Below, one piece after another: positions 52,223-61,478 of a stretch of DNA of 64,000 nt. Where the stretch lies: the NCBI GenBank assembly GCA_021740845.1, contig JAIOYZ010000006.1, forward strand, positions 62,001-126,000, given 5' to 3'. The DNA comes from Bacteroidia bacterium (lineage in GTDB: Bacteria; Bacteroidota; Bacteroidia; UKL13-3). Below the pieces are notes generated by a model. It saw only the letters and a program-made list of their open reading frames with translations. It searched no databases and was not told where the DNA came from. Within the stretch, counting starts at the first letter, position 1. Each line of letters starts with the position of its first letter. A program made the translations under genes and the position numbers.

Positions 52223-52725
52223 TGAAATTACTCCTTTCATTTTTTTTATTTTTCGGTTTGAACCAAACTCTTTTGGCTCAGAAAAAATCATTTTCTATTG
52301 GAGATACTTTGCCCAATTTTGAGTATCAAGGTCAGTTTGCACGCAACTATCAATTAAAGGAATTAAAAGGTTCTTACGTTTTGATCCAATTTTGGGCTTC
52401 ATGGAATCAAGAAAGCCGTTCGATGCAATTTGATTTTATTGAAACCTATGGAAAATACAAGGATAAAAAGTTTAAGAAAGGTAGGAGATTTTATATCATT
52501 AGTGTTAGCCTCGATGAAGACAGAGTTATATGGGAATTAAGTTTAAAAAAAGATAACCTTCCTTGGAAATCTAACGTTTGCGATTTTCAGGTTTGGAACT
52601 CCCCTATTGTTAAAAACTGTAGAATTAACAGCATTCCTTTTAATTATTTAGTAGATCCCGACGGCAGAATAATTGCCAAAAACCTCACCAAAGAACAATT
52701 AGACGAAATCTTGAAAGGCTTGTAG
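52222..52725 (+). CDS. TlpA/AhpC-like thioredoxin-fold protein lacking the CxxC
   Basis: A 167-residue exported protein: signal peptide (about 1-20, with FGLNQ from a full dyad at 52255-52264), then a thioredoxin-fold AhpC/TSA-type domain with IGDTLPNFEYQG, VLIQFWASW and the cis-Pro segment INSIPFNYLVDPDG. The place of the WCxxC redox motif reads WASWNQES, so there are no active-site cysteines; the two Cys residues further on are not in a redox motif. It may be a structural or binding protein. It is coupled to murA by one overlapping base. Confidence 0.85.
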   Translation: MKLLLSFFLFFGLNQTLLAQKKSFSIGDTLPNFEYQGQFARNYQLKELKGSYVLIQFWASWNQESRSMQFDFIETYGKYKDKKFKKGRRFYIISVSLDEDRVIWELSLKKDNLPWKSNVCDFQVWNSPIVKNCRINSIPFNYLVDPDGRIIAKNLTKEQLDEILKGL

Positions 52726-52792
52726 AATGTCACATTGTCACCAAAAAAGGCGTGGCAAAGGATTTGAACCTAAGCAAAGAAAAAGGAATAGA

Positions 52793-53377
52793 ATGGCACA
52801 AGAACAAAATAACCAAAACGAAGAAATCGAATTTAAGGCAGACAATACCCATATCGACGAGGAATTAAAGGAGATTGCAAATGAAATTGAAAATCACCAG
52901 CCAACTGCCACAAATGAAGAATCTGTCAGTGAGGAAGAGAAAGTAAAAGCCGAATTGGCATCGGTTCAAGACAAATATTTAAGATTGTATTCTGAGTTTG
53001 AAAATTACAAACGTAGAACAACAAAAGAAAGATCTGATTTATTTAAAACAGCCAATCAAGAAATGGTTTTGGCTATGATTCCAGTCTTAGATGATTTTGA
53101 AAGAGCTTTGCAAGCAATGGTTACTTCAGAAGAAAATAAGACAATTAAAGAAGGGGTTGATTTAATTTACAACAAATTAAAAAGCACCTTAACCCAAAAA
53201 GGTTTAAAAGAAATGGAAGCAGAAGGGAAACCTTTTGATGTTGAATTCCATGAAGCCATTACTAAAATTCCAGCTCCAAGTGAAGAATTAAAAGATAAAA
53301 TTGTGGCAGTTTTAGAAAAAGGATATTTCCTTCACGATAAGGTTATAAGGTTTGCAAAAGTTATAATTGGCGAATAA
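52793..53377 (+). CDS. grpE: GrpE nucleotide-exchange factor
   Basis: A 194-residue co-chaperone that releases ADP from DnaK. It has an acidic, disordered start ([14 protein letters not shown]), a long coiled coil ([28 protein letters not shown]) and the compact beta domain with [14 protein letters not shown]. An in-frame ATG at 52727 would add a basic 22-residue N-terminus absent from GrpE proteins I know; ATG 52793 is chosen. dnaJ follows after 5 bases. Confidence 0.93.
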   Translation: MAQEQNNQNEEIEFKADNTHIDEELKEIANEIENHQPTATNEESVSEEEKVKAELASVQDKYLRLYSEFENYKRRTTKERSDLFKTANQEMVLAMIPVLDDFERALQAMVTSEENKTIKEGVDLIYNKLKSTLTQKGLKEMEAEGKPFDVEFHEAITKIPAPSEELKDKIVAVLEKGYFLHDKVIRFAKVIIGE

Positions 53378-53382
53378 AAAAA

Positions 53383-54540
53383 ATGGCAAAAAGAGATTAT
53401 TACGAAGTACTGGGTGTAGGTAGAAATGCTGCCGCAGATGAAATTAAAAAAGCATATAGGCAGATGGCTATTAAATTCCATCCAGACAAAAATCCAGGGA
53501 ATAAAGAAGCCGAAGATAAATTTAAAGAGGCAGCAGAAGCTTATGAAATATTAAGTGATGCAGATAAAAAGGCTCGCTACGATAGATTTGGCCACCAAGG
53601 AATGGGTGGCGCCGGTTCTCATGGTGGAGGCGGAATGAACATGGATGATATCTTCAGTCAATTTGGAGATGTATTTGGAGATGGACATCCTTTCGAATCT
53701 TTTTTTGGTGGAGGCGGCCAACGCAGAGGCGGTGGCGGAAGACGTCAACGAGTGGGAACCAACCTTAGGGTAAAAGTAAAGTTAACCCTTCAAGAAATTG
53801 CAACTGGCGTTGAGAAAAAATTAAAAGTAAACAAACAAATTTCTTGCTCCACCTGCGGAGGCAATGGAGCAAAAGATAAAGCATCTTTTAAAACCTGCGG
53901 AACTTGCGGTGGCGCTGGACAGGTTAGAAAAGTTACCCAAACATTCTTAGGACAAATGGCAACCACATCTACTTGCCCAACTTGTAATGGAGAAGGAAAT
54001 GTAGTTACTTCTAGCTGTAGCAGTTGCCGTGGAAGTGGAAGAATGGAAGGCGAAGAAATTATCACAGTTAATATTCCAGCAGGTGTTGCAGATGGTATGC
54101 AACTTTCGATGAGTGGAAAAGGAAATGCTCCTGAAAGAGGTGGAATTCCAGGTGATTTAATTATCTTAATTGAAGAAATTGAAGACCCAATTTTAAAACG
54201 CGATGGTAACAATATCATCTACGATTTATACATGAATTTTGCCGATGCTGCTTTGGGAACTCAGGTAGAAATACCAACAGTTACTGGAAAAGTAAAGTTA
54301 AAAATTGATGCTGGAACGCAAGCTGGAAAGATATTGCGCTTAAGAGGTAAAGGTTTACCTGAACTTAACTCTGGCTACAGTGGAGATCAATTGGTTCAAG
54401 TAAATGTTTGGACACCAAAAAAATTAAGTTCTGAGGAAAAAGCACTTTTGGAAAAACTAAGAGAGGCAGAGAACTTTAGTCCAAAACCAGATAAAAACGA
54501 TCATGGCTTCTTTGATAGAATGAAGGAGTTTTTTAATTAA
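53383..54540 (+). CDS. dnaJ: DnaJ chaperone
   Basis: A 385-residue Hsp40 of the type I kind: J domain with HPD (33-35), Gly/Phe-rich linker, four CxxCxGxG zinc-finger repeats ([32 protein letters not shown]) and C-terminal substrate-binding domains. With GrpE just upstream it serves the DnaK cycle; dnaK itself is not in the window. Its stop overlaps the stop of the convergent gene by 4 bases. Confidence 0.97.
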   Translation: MAKRDYYEVLGVGRNAAADEIKKAYRQMAIKFHPDKNPGNKEAEDKFKEAAEAYEILSDADKKARYDRFGHQGMGGAGSHGGGGMNMDDIFSQFGDVFGDGHPFESFFGGGGQRRGGGGRRQRVGTNLRVKVKLTLQEIATGVEKKLKVNKQISCSTCGGNGAKDKASFKTCGTCGGAGQVRKVTQTFLGQMATTSTCPTCNGEGNVVTSSCSSCRGSGRMEGEEIITVNIPAGVADGMQLSMSGKGNAPERGGIPGDLIILIEEIEDPILKRDGNNIIYDLYMNFADAALGTQVEIPTVTGKVKLKIDAGTQAGKILRLRGKGLPELNSGYSGDQLVQVNVWTPKKLSSEEKALLEKLREAENFSPKPDKNDHGFFDRMKEFFN

Positions 54541-55307
54541 AACTTAGGGCAACCTAATCTTCCTTTTCTTTGAGTTATATTGATATACAAGCCTATTCCT
54601 GTGTAGTAATATCCATCTGGCGGTATCCAAGAACGCTTGTGTAGATTTCCCGACATTTTATTGGAGGTGCTAATATTAACGGTATTTTGCCAATACAGGC
54701 TTATATTATTTGTTATTCGCATTCCTAATACCAGGCCAAAATTTCCAACAACAGCAAGTTGCTTATCTGCTTGGTCTTTTGATGTTTTGATTTCGCCAGC
54801 ATAGCCAACTGAGGAAAATATCCTATCAATGGATTCTGTTTTGGTATTTACCGTAAAATATTTCGACCTAAAGGAAATAGCACCCAGACCAATTTGACCA
54901 TTTACAGTAAATCGTCCATTGGTTAAACCCGCATTGTCATTAAAGCTATAATCTATATTAAATTGAATGTCGTTAAAATCACAGCTAGAACCTTGTGTGT
55001 TTTGGGATTTTAATGTAAGTAAATGGCCATTTCTGTATTCTAAACCCATTTCCCAACGGCTGTTTAAAGCTTTATTTATTGACCCAAAAAAAGATGGAAT
55101 TAGTTCATTAAACTCTCCATAATTGGTAGTAATTTGATAATCCATTTGGTTGGTAAGGTAAATGGAATATCCAACACCTCCTCCAAACCTAAAATCCTCC
55201 CAACTCCAACCTCTTGATAAATAACTTTGCGACAGAGTTGCACCATTTCCAAAAGTGTTTGAAAGGTTAAAAATGAAAATAAAAATTAGTAATCGCAAAT
55301 TTTTCAT
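54537..55307 (-). CDS. Exported beta-rich protein, paralogue 2 of a tandem pair
   Basis: A 256-residue exported protein with a signal peptide (about 1-19) and a beta-barrel-like mature part ([45 protein letters not shown]) ending RLGCPKF. It is closely related to the gene 97 bases upstream; both share the DQMDY/NQMDY, SNTQG/SQNTQG, SKMSGNLxK and PPDGYxYxGI segments. I recognise no named family; probably a small outer-membrane barrel. ATG 55307 is preferred over 55391, which would precede the signal peptide by 28 residues. Confidence 0.8.
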   Translation of the reverse strand: MKNLRLLIFIFIFNLSNTFGNGATLSQSYLSRGWSWEDFRFGGGVGYSIYLTNQMDYQITTNYGEFNELIPSFFGSINKALNSRWEMGLEYRNGHLLTLKSQNTQGSSCDFNDIQFNIDYSFNDNAGLTNGRFTVNGQIGLGAISFRSKYFTVNTKTESIDRIFSSVGYAGEIKTSKDQADKQLAVVGNFGLVLGMRITNNISLYWQNTVNISTSNKMSGNLHKRSWIPPDGYYYTGIGLYINITQRKGRLGCPKF

Positions 55308-55403
55308 AAGAACCGGGGCATTTCTTAATTTGTTCTTAACGAATTTAGGATAAAATAAATAAAATGCAAGCAGCTCATTTTTTTGAGCCAAACCATACCT
55401 TGC

Positions 55404-56219
55404 CTATTTAAAAGGAGAATAATACTGCAATCTTGGGCAGCCTAATCTACTTCCACCTACACCAAATCTCAAATAAACACTAATTCCAGAATAAAAATAT
55501 CCATCAGGTGGGATCTTAGCTGTTTTAACCAAATTGCCCGACATTTTACTTGAGGAAGATACTTGAATACTATTTTCCCAATATAAATCAACAGTTCTAG
55601 ATAATTTAAAGCCCAAACTTAATCCAAGGTTACCAATTACAGCTAACTTTTTATTTGGAATGTCTACAAACTTTTTACCTTTAAAATCAGAACGATCCTC
55701 ATATCCATATCCAACGGTAGAAAGCTTTTCGGTAATAGTTAAAAAATTTGGATTCACCGAGAAATACATGCTTTTGAAATAAGTTAATCCGATACCATAT
55801 TGAACATTTACGGTAACTCTCTTTTGGTTCAAATCAATATTGTCGTTTAGAGTTCTGTGCCAAATTGATTGAATTTCTTGGTAATTACATTGTATTCCTT
55901 GGGTATTAGACGATTTTAAGGTTTGAAAGGAACCAAATTTCATAACAAGTCCCCATTCTTTGTCTTGGTTAAGTTGTTTAAAACCACCTAGTGTAAGATT
56001 TGGCCTTAACTCATGAAAGTCTCCATAATGTTTTGTAATGGCATAATCCATTTGATCGCCTAAATACAAGGCATATCCCAAACCTACGCCTAAACGCCAA
56101 CCATCCAATGGAGAATGATTGTTTAATTTGGGACTTCCCAAATTATTTATCTCACCAGCTTTCACTGCAAATGAAAAGCTAAGTAAAATTAACAAATAAT
56201 ATATCTGTCTATTTTTCAC
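55404..56219 (-). CDS. Exported beta-rich protein, paralogue 1 of a tandem pair
   Basis: A 271-residue exported protein with a signal peptide (about 1-21). The mature part repeats the plan of its downstream paralogue (WRLGVGLGYALYLGDQMDYAI, FKQLNQDKEWGLVMKFGSF, SSKMSGNLVKTAKIPPDGYFY) and ends GSRLGCPRLQYYSPFK, again with a Cys near the C-terminus. The strand pattern suggests an outer-membrane barrel of about ten strands. Function unknown. Confidence 0.8.
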   Translation of the reverse strand: MKNRQIYYLLILLSFSFAVKAGEINNLGSPKLNNHSPLDGWRLGVGLGYALYLGDQMDYAITKHYGDFHELRPNLTLGGFKQLNQDKEWGLVMKFGSFQTLKSSNTQGIQCNYQEIQSIWHRTLNDNIDLNQKRVTVNVQYGIGLTYFKSMYFSVNPNFLTITEKLSTVGYGYEDRSDFKGKKFVDIPNKKLAVIGNLGLSLGFKLSRTVDLYWENSIQVSSSSKMSGNLVKTAKIPPDGYFYSGISVYLRFGVGGSRLGCPRLQYYSPFK

Positions 56220-56391
56220 CTAAATTTTATTAAAAAGTATATTGTTCCAACAAATAAAATCGAATTTATTGGATTAGCAAATAGGACCTTACATTAATTT
56301 TTTTTAATGCCTAGATAAACCGCTTAAATAATTATTTATCTGCTAAAAAAAGTTTACCCTCACGTATAATTAATTGTGCTTATTTGCACCT
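56220..56391. other. Divergent intergenic region
   Basis: About 170 A+T-rich bases between the exported paralogue and the ABC transporter gene, with an 8-T run and AT-rich inverted repeats too short to call. The promoters of both directions should be here. No clear -33/-7 pair stands out, and no gene. Confidence 0.4.
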
Positions 56392-57309
56392 ATGATTTTG
56401 CAAATTGAAAACGTTCACAAAAGCTACCAAAACCATGTAGCTCTTAAAAATATTAATTTGGAGATAGAAAAAGGCTCCATTTTTGGATTATTAGGGCCCA
56501 ATGGTGCAGGAAAAACAAGTTTAATTAGAATCCTTACAAGTATTACAGAATCAGATTCTGGAACCATCTTGTTTAATGGGATACCACTTTCTAGTAATGA
56601 TATCTACAAAATGGGATACCTTCCAGAAGAAAGAGGCCTGTATAAAAAAATGACAGTAAAAGATCAGCTACTTTATTTTGCTGAACTAAAAGGCCTTTCC
56701 AATTCTATTGCCAAACAAAAACTCAAGTACTGGATAGATAAATTTGAAATCAGAAATTGGTTAGACAAAAAAGTGGAGGAACTCTCAAAAGGAATGCAAC
56801 AAAAAGTGCAGTTTATTGCCACCGTTTTGCATGAACCTGAATTAATAATTTTAGATGAGCCTTTTTCTGGGTTCGACCCAATAAATGCACAGCTATTAGT
56901 AGATGAAATATTGCAATTGAAACAAAATGGTTCAACCATTATTTTCTCAACTCATAGAATGGATTCAGTTGAATTGCTTTGTGATAATTTTGCCCTTATC
57001 AACCAATCCGAATTGGTTTTAAAAGGCGACCTAAAAAGCATCAAGCAACAATTCAAAAAAAATCAATTCCAAATTACTTATACAGGTGAAACTCTCCAAT
57101 CCGACGAATTCCTAAAAGTAGAATCGGATACAAATTCGGATGGTATTAACAATTCAATTATTTCTTTGGTTCAAACCAAAACCAATAATGAGTTATTAAT
57201 GCATTTATTAAACAAAGGAATTTCTATACATACATTTGGAGAAAAACTCCCAAGTATGGAAGAAATATTTATAATGGCAGTTCAACAAAAACATATACAA
57301 CATGCATAA
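56392..57309 (+). CDS. ABC transporter ATP-binding protein (NatA-like)
   Basis: A 305-residue ATPase: Walker A GPNGAGKT (35-42), ABC signature LSKGMQQ (131-137), Walker B LIILDEP (151-157) and the H-loop STHR. The C-terminal 80 residues form the extra domain usual in exporters of the NatA/YhaQ kind. It overlaps its permease gene by 8 bases. ATG 56392 gives the natural start MILQIENVHKSY; a GTG at 56374 would add six residues. Likely exports sodium, a drug or a lipid; undetermined. Confidence 0.93.
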   Translation: MILQIENVHKSYQNHVALKNINLEIEKGSIFGLLGPNGAGKTSLIRILTSITESDSGTILFNGIPLSSNDIYKMGYLPEERGLYKKMTVKDQLLYFAELKGLSNSIAKQKLKYWIDKFEIRNWLDKKVEELSKGMQQKVQFIATVLHEPELIILDEPFSGFDPINAQLLVDEILQLKQNGSTIIFSTHRMDSVELLCDNFALINQSELVLKGDLKSIKQQFKKNQFQITYTGETLQSDEFLKVESDTNSDGINNSIISLVQTKTNNELLMHLLNKGISIHTFGEKLPSMEEIFIMAVQQKHIQHA

Positions 57310-58609
57310 AATTTGGCTAATCTGTAAACGTGAATACCTTACTAGAGTAAAGAAAAAATCTTTCTTGGTAATGACTTTACTATCTCCCCTTTTGATAGTT
57401 CTTTTCTATGGAATAATTTTCTATTTTTCTTTTAACCGCGACCTTGCTGAAGAGAAAAAAATAATACTTGTAAGTGATGCTACGGGCTTGTTTTCGGGGA
57501 AATTGGAGAATACCAAAACCATAACTTTTTCCTTTGAACAATTAACAGACCCGCTGGCAAAAAACCTATTGAAAGCAGAAAATGCCTATGGTGTTTTATT
57601 TATAAATCAAAAAGATTCAATAATAAACTACGATTTATTAGCCAATGAACAACCTGGCCTTAACACACTTTCAGCAATTGAAGAAAAATTAGAAAATGTT
57701 GTTAAAAGTAATAAGCTTGCCGCTAAAGGAATTGACAAAACAGTTCTAAAAGAAATTAACGACACCCATGTTAATGTTAGCACGAGAAAAAACACAGAAG
57801 ATGGCTACGAAAAAGGTAATTCTGGTGTTACAACAATGATTGGTTTCTTAGGTGCTTTCTTAATTTATTTCTTCATTTTCTTATACGGTGTTCAGGTAAT
57901 GAAAGGTGTAATTGAAGAAAAAACTAACCGCATTGTAGAGGTAATTATTTCTTCGGTTAAACCATTTCAATTGATGATGGGAAAAATAACAGGAATTGCT
58001 TTAGTTGGCCTAACCCAGTTTATTATTTGGGTGGCCTTGGTTTTATTGTTAAGTGGACCAGTTTCTTCTTTAGTTATGAATTTACAGCATGTTGAACCAA
58101 GCGCAATTACTGCAAATGGACAAGAAACATTATCACAGGCAAAAGAAATTGGTGCAGCTGGAATTCTTTCCGAATTGGGTAATTTTAATTACGTGCTAAT
58201 TATTGGTTTGTTCATCTTTTATTTTATTGGTGGCTACTTATTTTATGGTGCGCTATTCGCTGCGGTTGGCTCTGCTGTTGACAACGAAACTGATACCCAA
58301 CAATTTATGATGCCCATTACTTTGCCATTGATTTTTTCTATTGCAATAGCTCAATCCATTATCAATGCACCAAACAGTTCTTTATCCGTTTGGCTTTCTA
58401 TGATACCTTTTAGTTCTCCAGTAATTATGATGGTGCGATTGCCATTTGGGATACCAACTTCCGAAATTATTGCATCAATGCTTTGCATGATTATTGGCTT
58501 TGTTGGAACGGTTTGGTTTGCTGGTAGAATATATAGAATTGGAATTTTAACTTACGGCAAGAAACCTACTTATAAAGAACTTTTCAAATGGCTCTTTCGT
58601 AAAAATTAA
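57302..58609 (+). CDS. ABC transporter permease (NatB/ABC-2 type)
   Basis: A 435-residue membrane protein: N-terminal helix (about 20-43), a large periplasmic domain (about 45-175) and five or six more helices with KGVIEEKTNRIVEVIISSVKPF, the hallmark of ABC-2 permeases. Partner of the ATPase immediately upstream. The stop shares one base with the start of the MFS gene (TAATG), so all three are translated as a unit. Confidence 0.93.
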   Translation: MHKIWLICKREYLTRVKKKSFLVMTLLSPLLIVLFYGIIFYFSFNRDLAEEKKIILVSDATGLFSGKLENTKTITFSFEQLTDPLAKNLLKAENAYGVLFINQKDSIINYDLLANEQPGLNTLSAIEEKLENVVKSNKLAAKGIDKTVLKEINDTHVNVSTRKNTEDGYEKGNSGVTTMIGFLGAFLIYFFIFLYGVQVMKGVIEEKTNRIVEVIISSVKPFQLMMGKITGIALVGLTQFIIWVALVLLLSGPVSSLVMNLQHVEPSAITANGQETLSQAKEIGAAGILSELGNFNYVLIIGLFIFYFIGGYLFYGALFAAVGSAVDNETDTQQFMMPITLPLIFSIAIAQSIINAPNSSLSVWLSMIPFSSPVIMMVRLPFGIPTSEIIASMLCMIIGFVGTVWFAGRIYRIGILTYGKKPTYKELFKWLFRKN

Positions 58610-59832
58610 TGAGCAGAAAATCTTCTTTACTTGTCTTAAGTATACCTTCCTTCCGATACTTTTTATCCACGCGTTTGTTCCTTACAATAGGTTTTCAAAT
58701 GCAGGCAGTAATTATTGGGTGGGAAATTTATAAGGTAACTGGAGATCCTTTTTCGTTGGGTTTGGTTGGTCTTGCAGAAGCTATTCCAGCTATTTCTATT
58801 GCACTTTATGCTGGCCATATAGCAGATATTTCCAACAGAAAAACAATTCTCCTTTTTAGTTTATTTGCTCTCATTTTAAGCAGCTTTGGTTTGCTTTGGA
58901 GCTTCTCTGGTTTGGTTCAAAACTCCCCTAAAATTTATGCCGTTTACGCATTTATTTGTATGAGTGGTTTTGCCCGTGGATTTTATGGACCAACCGCATT
59001 TGCTCTTATATCTCAATTGGTGCCAAAAGATATTCTTACCAATGCAGGAACTCTAAATAGCACCGTCTGGCAATTTGCAGCCGTTATTGGTCCCGCTTTG
59101 GGTGGATTTAGTTATGCCTATTTGGGATTAAATTATAGCTATATAGTAATTATTTCCCTTATGTTACTGGCCTTCCTCAGTTTGTTTCAAATAACATATC
59201 GGTTTGAACCAAAACCAAAATCTGAAGAAAAAATTTGGGATAGACTTAAGGAAGGTTTATCATTTGTTTACCGAAGTAAAATTATTCTTTCAGCCTTATC
59301 ACTTGATTTATTCTCAGTGCTCTTTGGTGGCGCAACAGCCCTCCTACCTGTATTTGCAGATGAAATTCTAAAAACTGGTCCTGAAGGATTAGGAATACTA
59401 AGAGCTGCTCCATCTCTTGGCGCGGTAATAATGATGACCATCTTATCCTTAAGGCCAACAATTCATGAAGCTGGTAAAATATTAATAAAAGCAGTAGGTG
59501 CTTTTGGTTTGTGTATGCTCCTATTGGGTTTGTCGGAGAACTTCTATCTATCGTTGTTTGTGCTCTTCTTAAGTGGAGCTTTTGATAGTATTAGTGTCGT
59601 TATCCGTTCTAATATTTTACAAGTACATACACCAGATTCTATGCGAGGAAGAGTTTCTGCAGTTAATACCATATTCATAGGCTCATCAAATGAAATTGGA
59701 GCCTTTGAAAGTGGTTTGGCATCTAAACTAATTGGCACAGCAAACGCAGTAATTTTTGGGGGCTTAATGACTTTAGGTATTGTAGGATTTACCCAAGTAA
59801 ATGCGAAAGAATTAAAGGATTTAAAATTCTAG
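58609..59832 (+). CDS. MFS transporter (EntS/MFS_3-like)
   Basis: A 407-residue major-facilitator transporter with about 12 helices and the loop 2-3 motif GHIADISNRKTIL (variant of GxxxDRxGRR). The closest group is the EntS-like exporters. A long-standing motif, MRGRVSAVN, lies in loop 10-11. Being coupled to an ABC exporter suggests a joint role in efflux of the same or a related compound. Its end overlaps the convergent rimM gene by 4 bases. Confidence 0.9.
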   Translation: MSRKSSLLVLSIPSFRYFLSTRLFLTIGFQMQAVIIGWEIYKVTGDPFSLGLVGLAEAIPAISIALYAGHIADISNRKTILLFSLFALILSSFGLLWSFSGLVQNSPKIYAVYAFICMSGFARGFYGPTAFALISQLVPKDILTNAGTLNSTVWQFAAVIGPALGGFSYAYLGLNYSYIVIISLMLLAFLSLFQITYRFEPKPKSEEKIWDRLKEGLSFVYRSKIILSALSLDLFSVLFGGATALLPVFADEILKTGPEGLGILRAAPSLGAVIMMTILSLRPTIHEAGKILIKAVGAFGLCMLLLGLSENFYLSLFVLFLSGAFDSISVVIRSNILQVHTPDSMRGRVSAVNTIFIGSSNEIGAFESGLASKLIGTANAVIFGGLMTLGIVGFTQVNAKELKDLKF

Positions 59833-60341
59833 TTGATAGACAACAATCCTTCTGGTAAATCTACATAGAGTATCTTCTTTTCGTCGTCTATTTCTATGAG
59901 AATTTCCTCAACCAAGGGAATCAATATTTCTTGGCCATTGTAATTAATTTGAGCAAGCGATTGATAAGGATTTTCAATGATATCTATTACCTCGCCTAAC
60001 TCACCATGAGTTTCGTCTATTACCATGTAATGCAAGGGTAAATCCAATTCCCAATCGTTTTGTTTCTTTACAAATTTCTTTGGAAGTAGAACAACTTTAC
60101 CAAGAAACAATTGTGCGGCTTCCATATTGTCAATGCCTTCAAACTTCACTAGCAGCTCTTGCTCCATTCCAGATTTCATCGACTGGATATAAAAAGGAAC
60201 GGGCTTTCCCCGAAATTCGAGAAAAGCCCATTCTGTATTTTTTATGGATCGACTTAAAAAAATTTTAAGCTCACCTTTTGTGCCATGAATTTTTCCAATG
60301 GAACCAACTTCAATGAAGTCATTTCTTTGGATGGTTTTCAC
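59829..60341 (-). CDS. rimM: 16S rRNA processing/ribosome maturation factor RimM
   Basis: A 170-residue protein with an N-terminal RimM beta barrel (VGSIGKIHGTKGELKIFL) and a C-terminal PRC-barrel (LPLHYMVIDETHGELGEVIDI, LIPLVEEILIEID). It binds ribosomal protein S19 and assists 30S assembly. It follows rpsP by 11 bases, the usual partner; trmD and rplS, often next in other phyla, are not present here. Confidence 0.95.
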   Translation of the reverse strand: MKTIQRNDFIEVGSIGKIHGTKGELKIFLSRSIKNTEWAFLEFRGKPVPFYIQSMKSGMEQELLVKFEGIDNMEAAQLFLGKVVLLPKKFVKKQNDWELDLPLHYMVIDETHGELGEVIDIIENPYQSLAQINYNGQEILIPLVEEILIEIDDEKKILYVDLPEGLLSIN

Positions 60342-60352
60342 AGCAAAAGAAA

Positions 60353-60913
60353 TTATTCAGCAGGAGTTTCAGTTGCTTCTTCAGTAGCAGCTTCTTCTGT
60401 TGCTGGAGCTTCTTCTGTAGCTACTTCTTCAACAGGGTTAGCAGCAGCTTCAGCAGCAGCAGCTTTTGCAGCTATTTTATCCAAACGAGCTTGATTAACT
60501 TTAGCTTCATGAGCTAATTTAGCAGCCAATTGCTCAGTAACACCCGATTTAACACGAGTAACATGAGATTGAACTTTGCTTTCTTTTTCGCTGATCCAAG
60601 CTGCAAATTTAGCATCTGCTTGTTCTTGAGTCATTGCACCCTTCTTCACTCCAACTGCCAAATGTTGCTTCATCAAAGCACCTTTGTAAGAAAGAATTGC
60701 ACGACAAGTGTCGGTGGGTTGAGCACCATTTTGTAACCAGTAAGAGGCTCTGTCAACATCTAATTCGATTGTTGCAGGTTGTGTCTGAGGAAGGTACGAA
60801 CCAATTTTTTCGATAAACTTACCATCTCTCGGAGCACGCGAATCCGCCACCACTACGTGGTAAAAAGGTGATTTTGAACGTCCATGACGTTGTAATCTAA
60901 TTTTTACTGACAT
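60353..60913 (-). CDS. rpsP: Ribosomal protein S16 with long acidic C-terminal extension
   Basis: The first 80 or so residues are standard S16 ([37 protein letters not shown]). The protein runs on to 186 residues, about twice the E. coli length, with a helical segment to about 150 and an Ala/Glu/Thr-rich tail (roughly 150-186). Longer S16 proteins are usual in Bacteroidota. The repetitive GCA/GCT/GAA codons make the local base composition unlike its neighbours. Confidence 0.96.
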   Translation of the reverse strand: MSVKIRLQRHGRSKSPFYHVVVADSRAPRDGKFIEKIGSYLPQTQPATIELDVDRASYWLQNGAQPTDTCRAILSYKGALMKQHLAVGVKKGAMTQEQADAKFAAWISEKESKVQSHVTRVKSGVTEQLAAKLAHEAKVNQARLDKIAAKAAAAEAAANPVEEVATEEAPATEEAATEEATETPAE

Positions 60914-61008
60914 ATAATTATAAAGTATTTAAGCCCGGGGTCTCCTTTTCCGGGGTCGCAAATATGGTATATTTTTTTGAAAAACAAAAGGTTTCCCTGT
61001 TTTTCAAG
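60914..61008 (-). promoter_or_regulatory. rpsP leader with G+C-rich direct repeat and promoter
   Basis: Read on the minus strand, GACCCCGG occurs twice 16 bases apart within 60935-60957, a G+C island in AT-rich DNA. Upstream, CATATTTG (60959-60966) matches the -7 consensus 7/8, and TTTG lies 18 bases further (60985-60988). The repeat would be at the 5' end of the mRNA, where many ribosomal-protein leaders carry a protein-binding structure; that is inference. Confidence 0.45.
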
Positions 61009-61476
61009 CTAAAATTCCACCAAACCAAATTGGCTAAAATGATGTGTAAAGTGTTTTCTTTGAAAAAGATACCACTCTTCTTTGTTTAATGGACCAAAGA
61101 TTGGATGGGTAAAATTAGCCTCTGGGTTAGCTTCCCAAAACTCAATATAAACCTCCACTTCCTTTATTAGAGCCTCTTGTGCTTTTGTAAATGTCTCAAA
61201 TTTTAGGGGCTGTAATCCAGGACCTAAAAATGGTGCTGCAAAATCTCTCTTTAATGGAGCCTCACTCATTAACATTATTCGCTTAACCTTTTCCACTTTA
61301 TCTGCTGGAGTAACAAGTGGCACAGAAAACAAACCTCTCGAAAATTCTAAAGGCAAAAGCAAATGCTCCAACATATGTTGTGCAGTCATTGTGCCCCATA
61401 AGCCAGGAGTTTCCGGCTTTAGCTTTTCAATTAAGATGGCTATTTCTGAACTAGGAAAGGCAAGGAATTTATCCAT
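61009..61476 (-). CDS. DUF1569 (DinB-like) protein
   Basis: A 155-residue protein with the two His clusters of the DinB-like four-helix metal-binding fold: TAQHMLEHLL (about residues 32-41) and RKHFTHHFSQFG near the C-terminus. This matches DUF1569. DinB-fold proteins are often thiol-dependent metalloenzymes, but no substrate is known for this group. It starts 2 bases after the lipoprotein gene, so it is in the purB operon. Confidence 0.85.
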   Translation of the reverse strand: MDKFLAFPSSEIAILIEKLKPETPGLWGTMTAQHMLEHLLLPLEFSRGLFSVPLVTPADKVEKVKRIMLMSEAPLKRDFAAPFLGPGLQPLKFETFTKAQEALIKEVEVYIEFWEANPEANFTHPIFGPLNKEEWYLFQRKHFTHHFSQFGLVEF

Positions 61477-61478
61477 AA

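Noticed and set aside
52727-52792. Basic 22-residue extension of GrpE.
   Set aside because: Known GrpE proteins begin with an acidic region; ATG 52793 gives this directly.
2672-59210. GGTTCAAACC resembles the T-arm (GGTTCAAATCC) of tRNA genes.
   Set aside because: No cloverleaf, acceptor stem or anticodon arm surrounds any copy, and most lie inside protein genes. The resemblance is coincidental.
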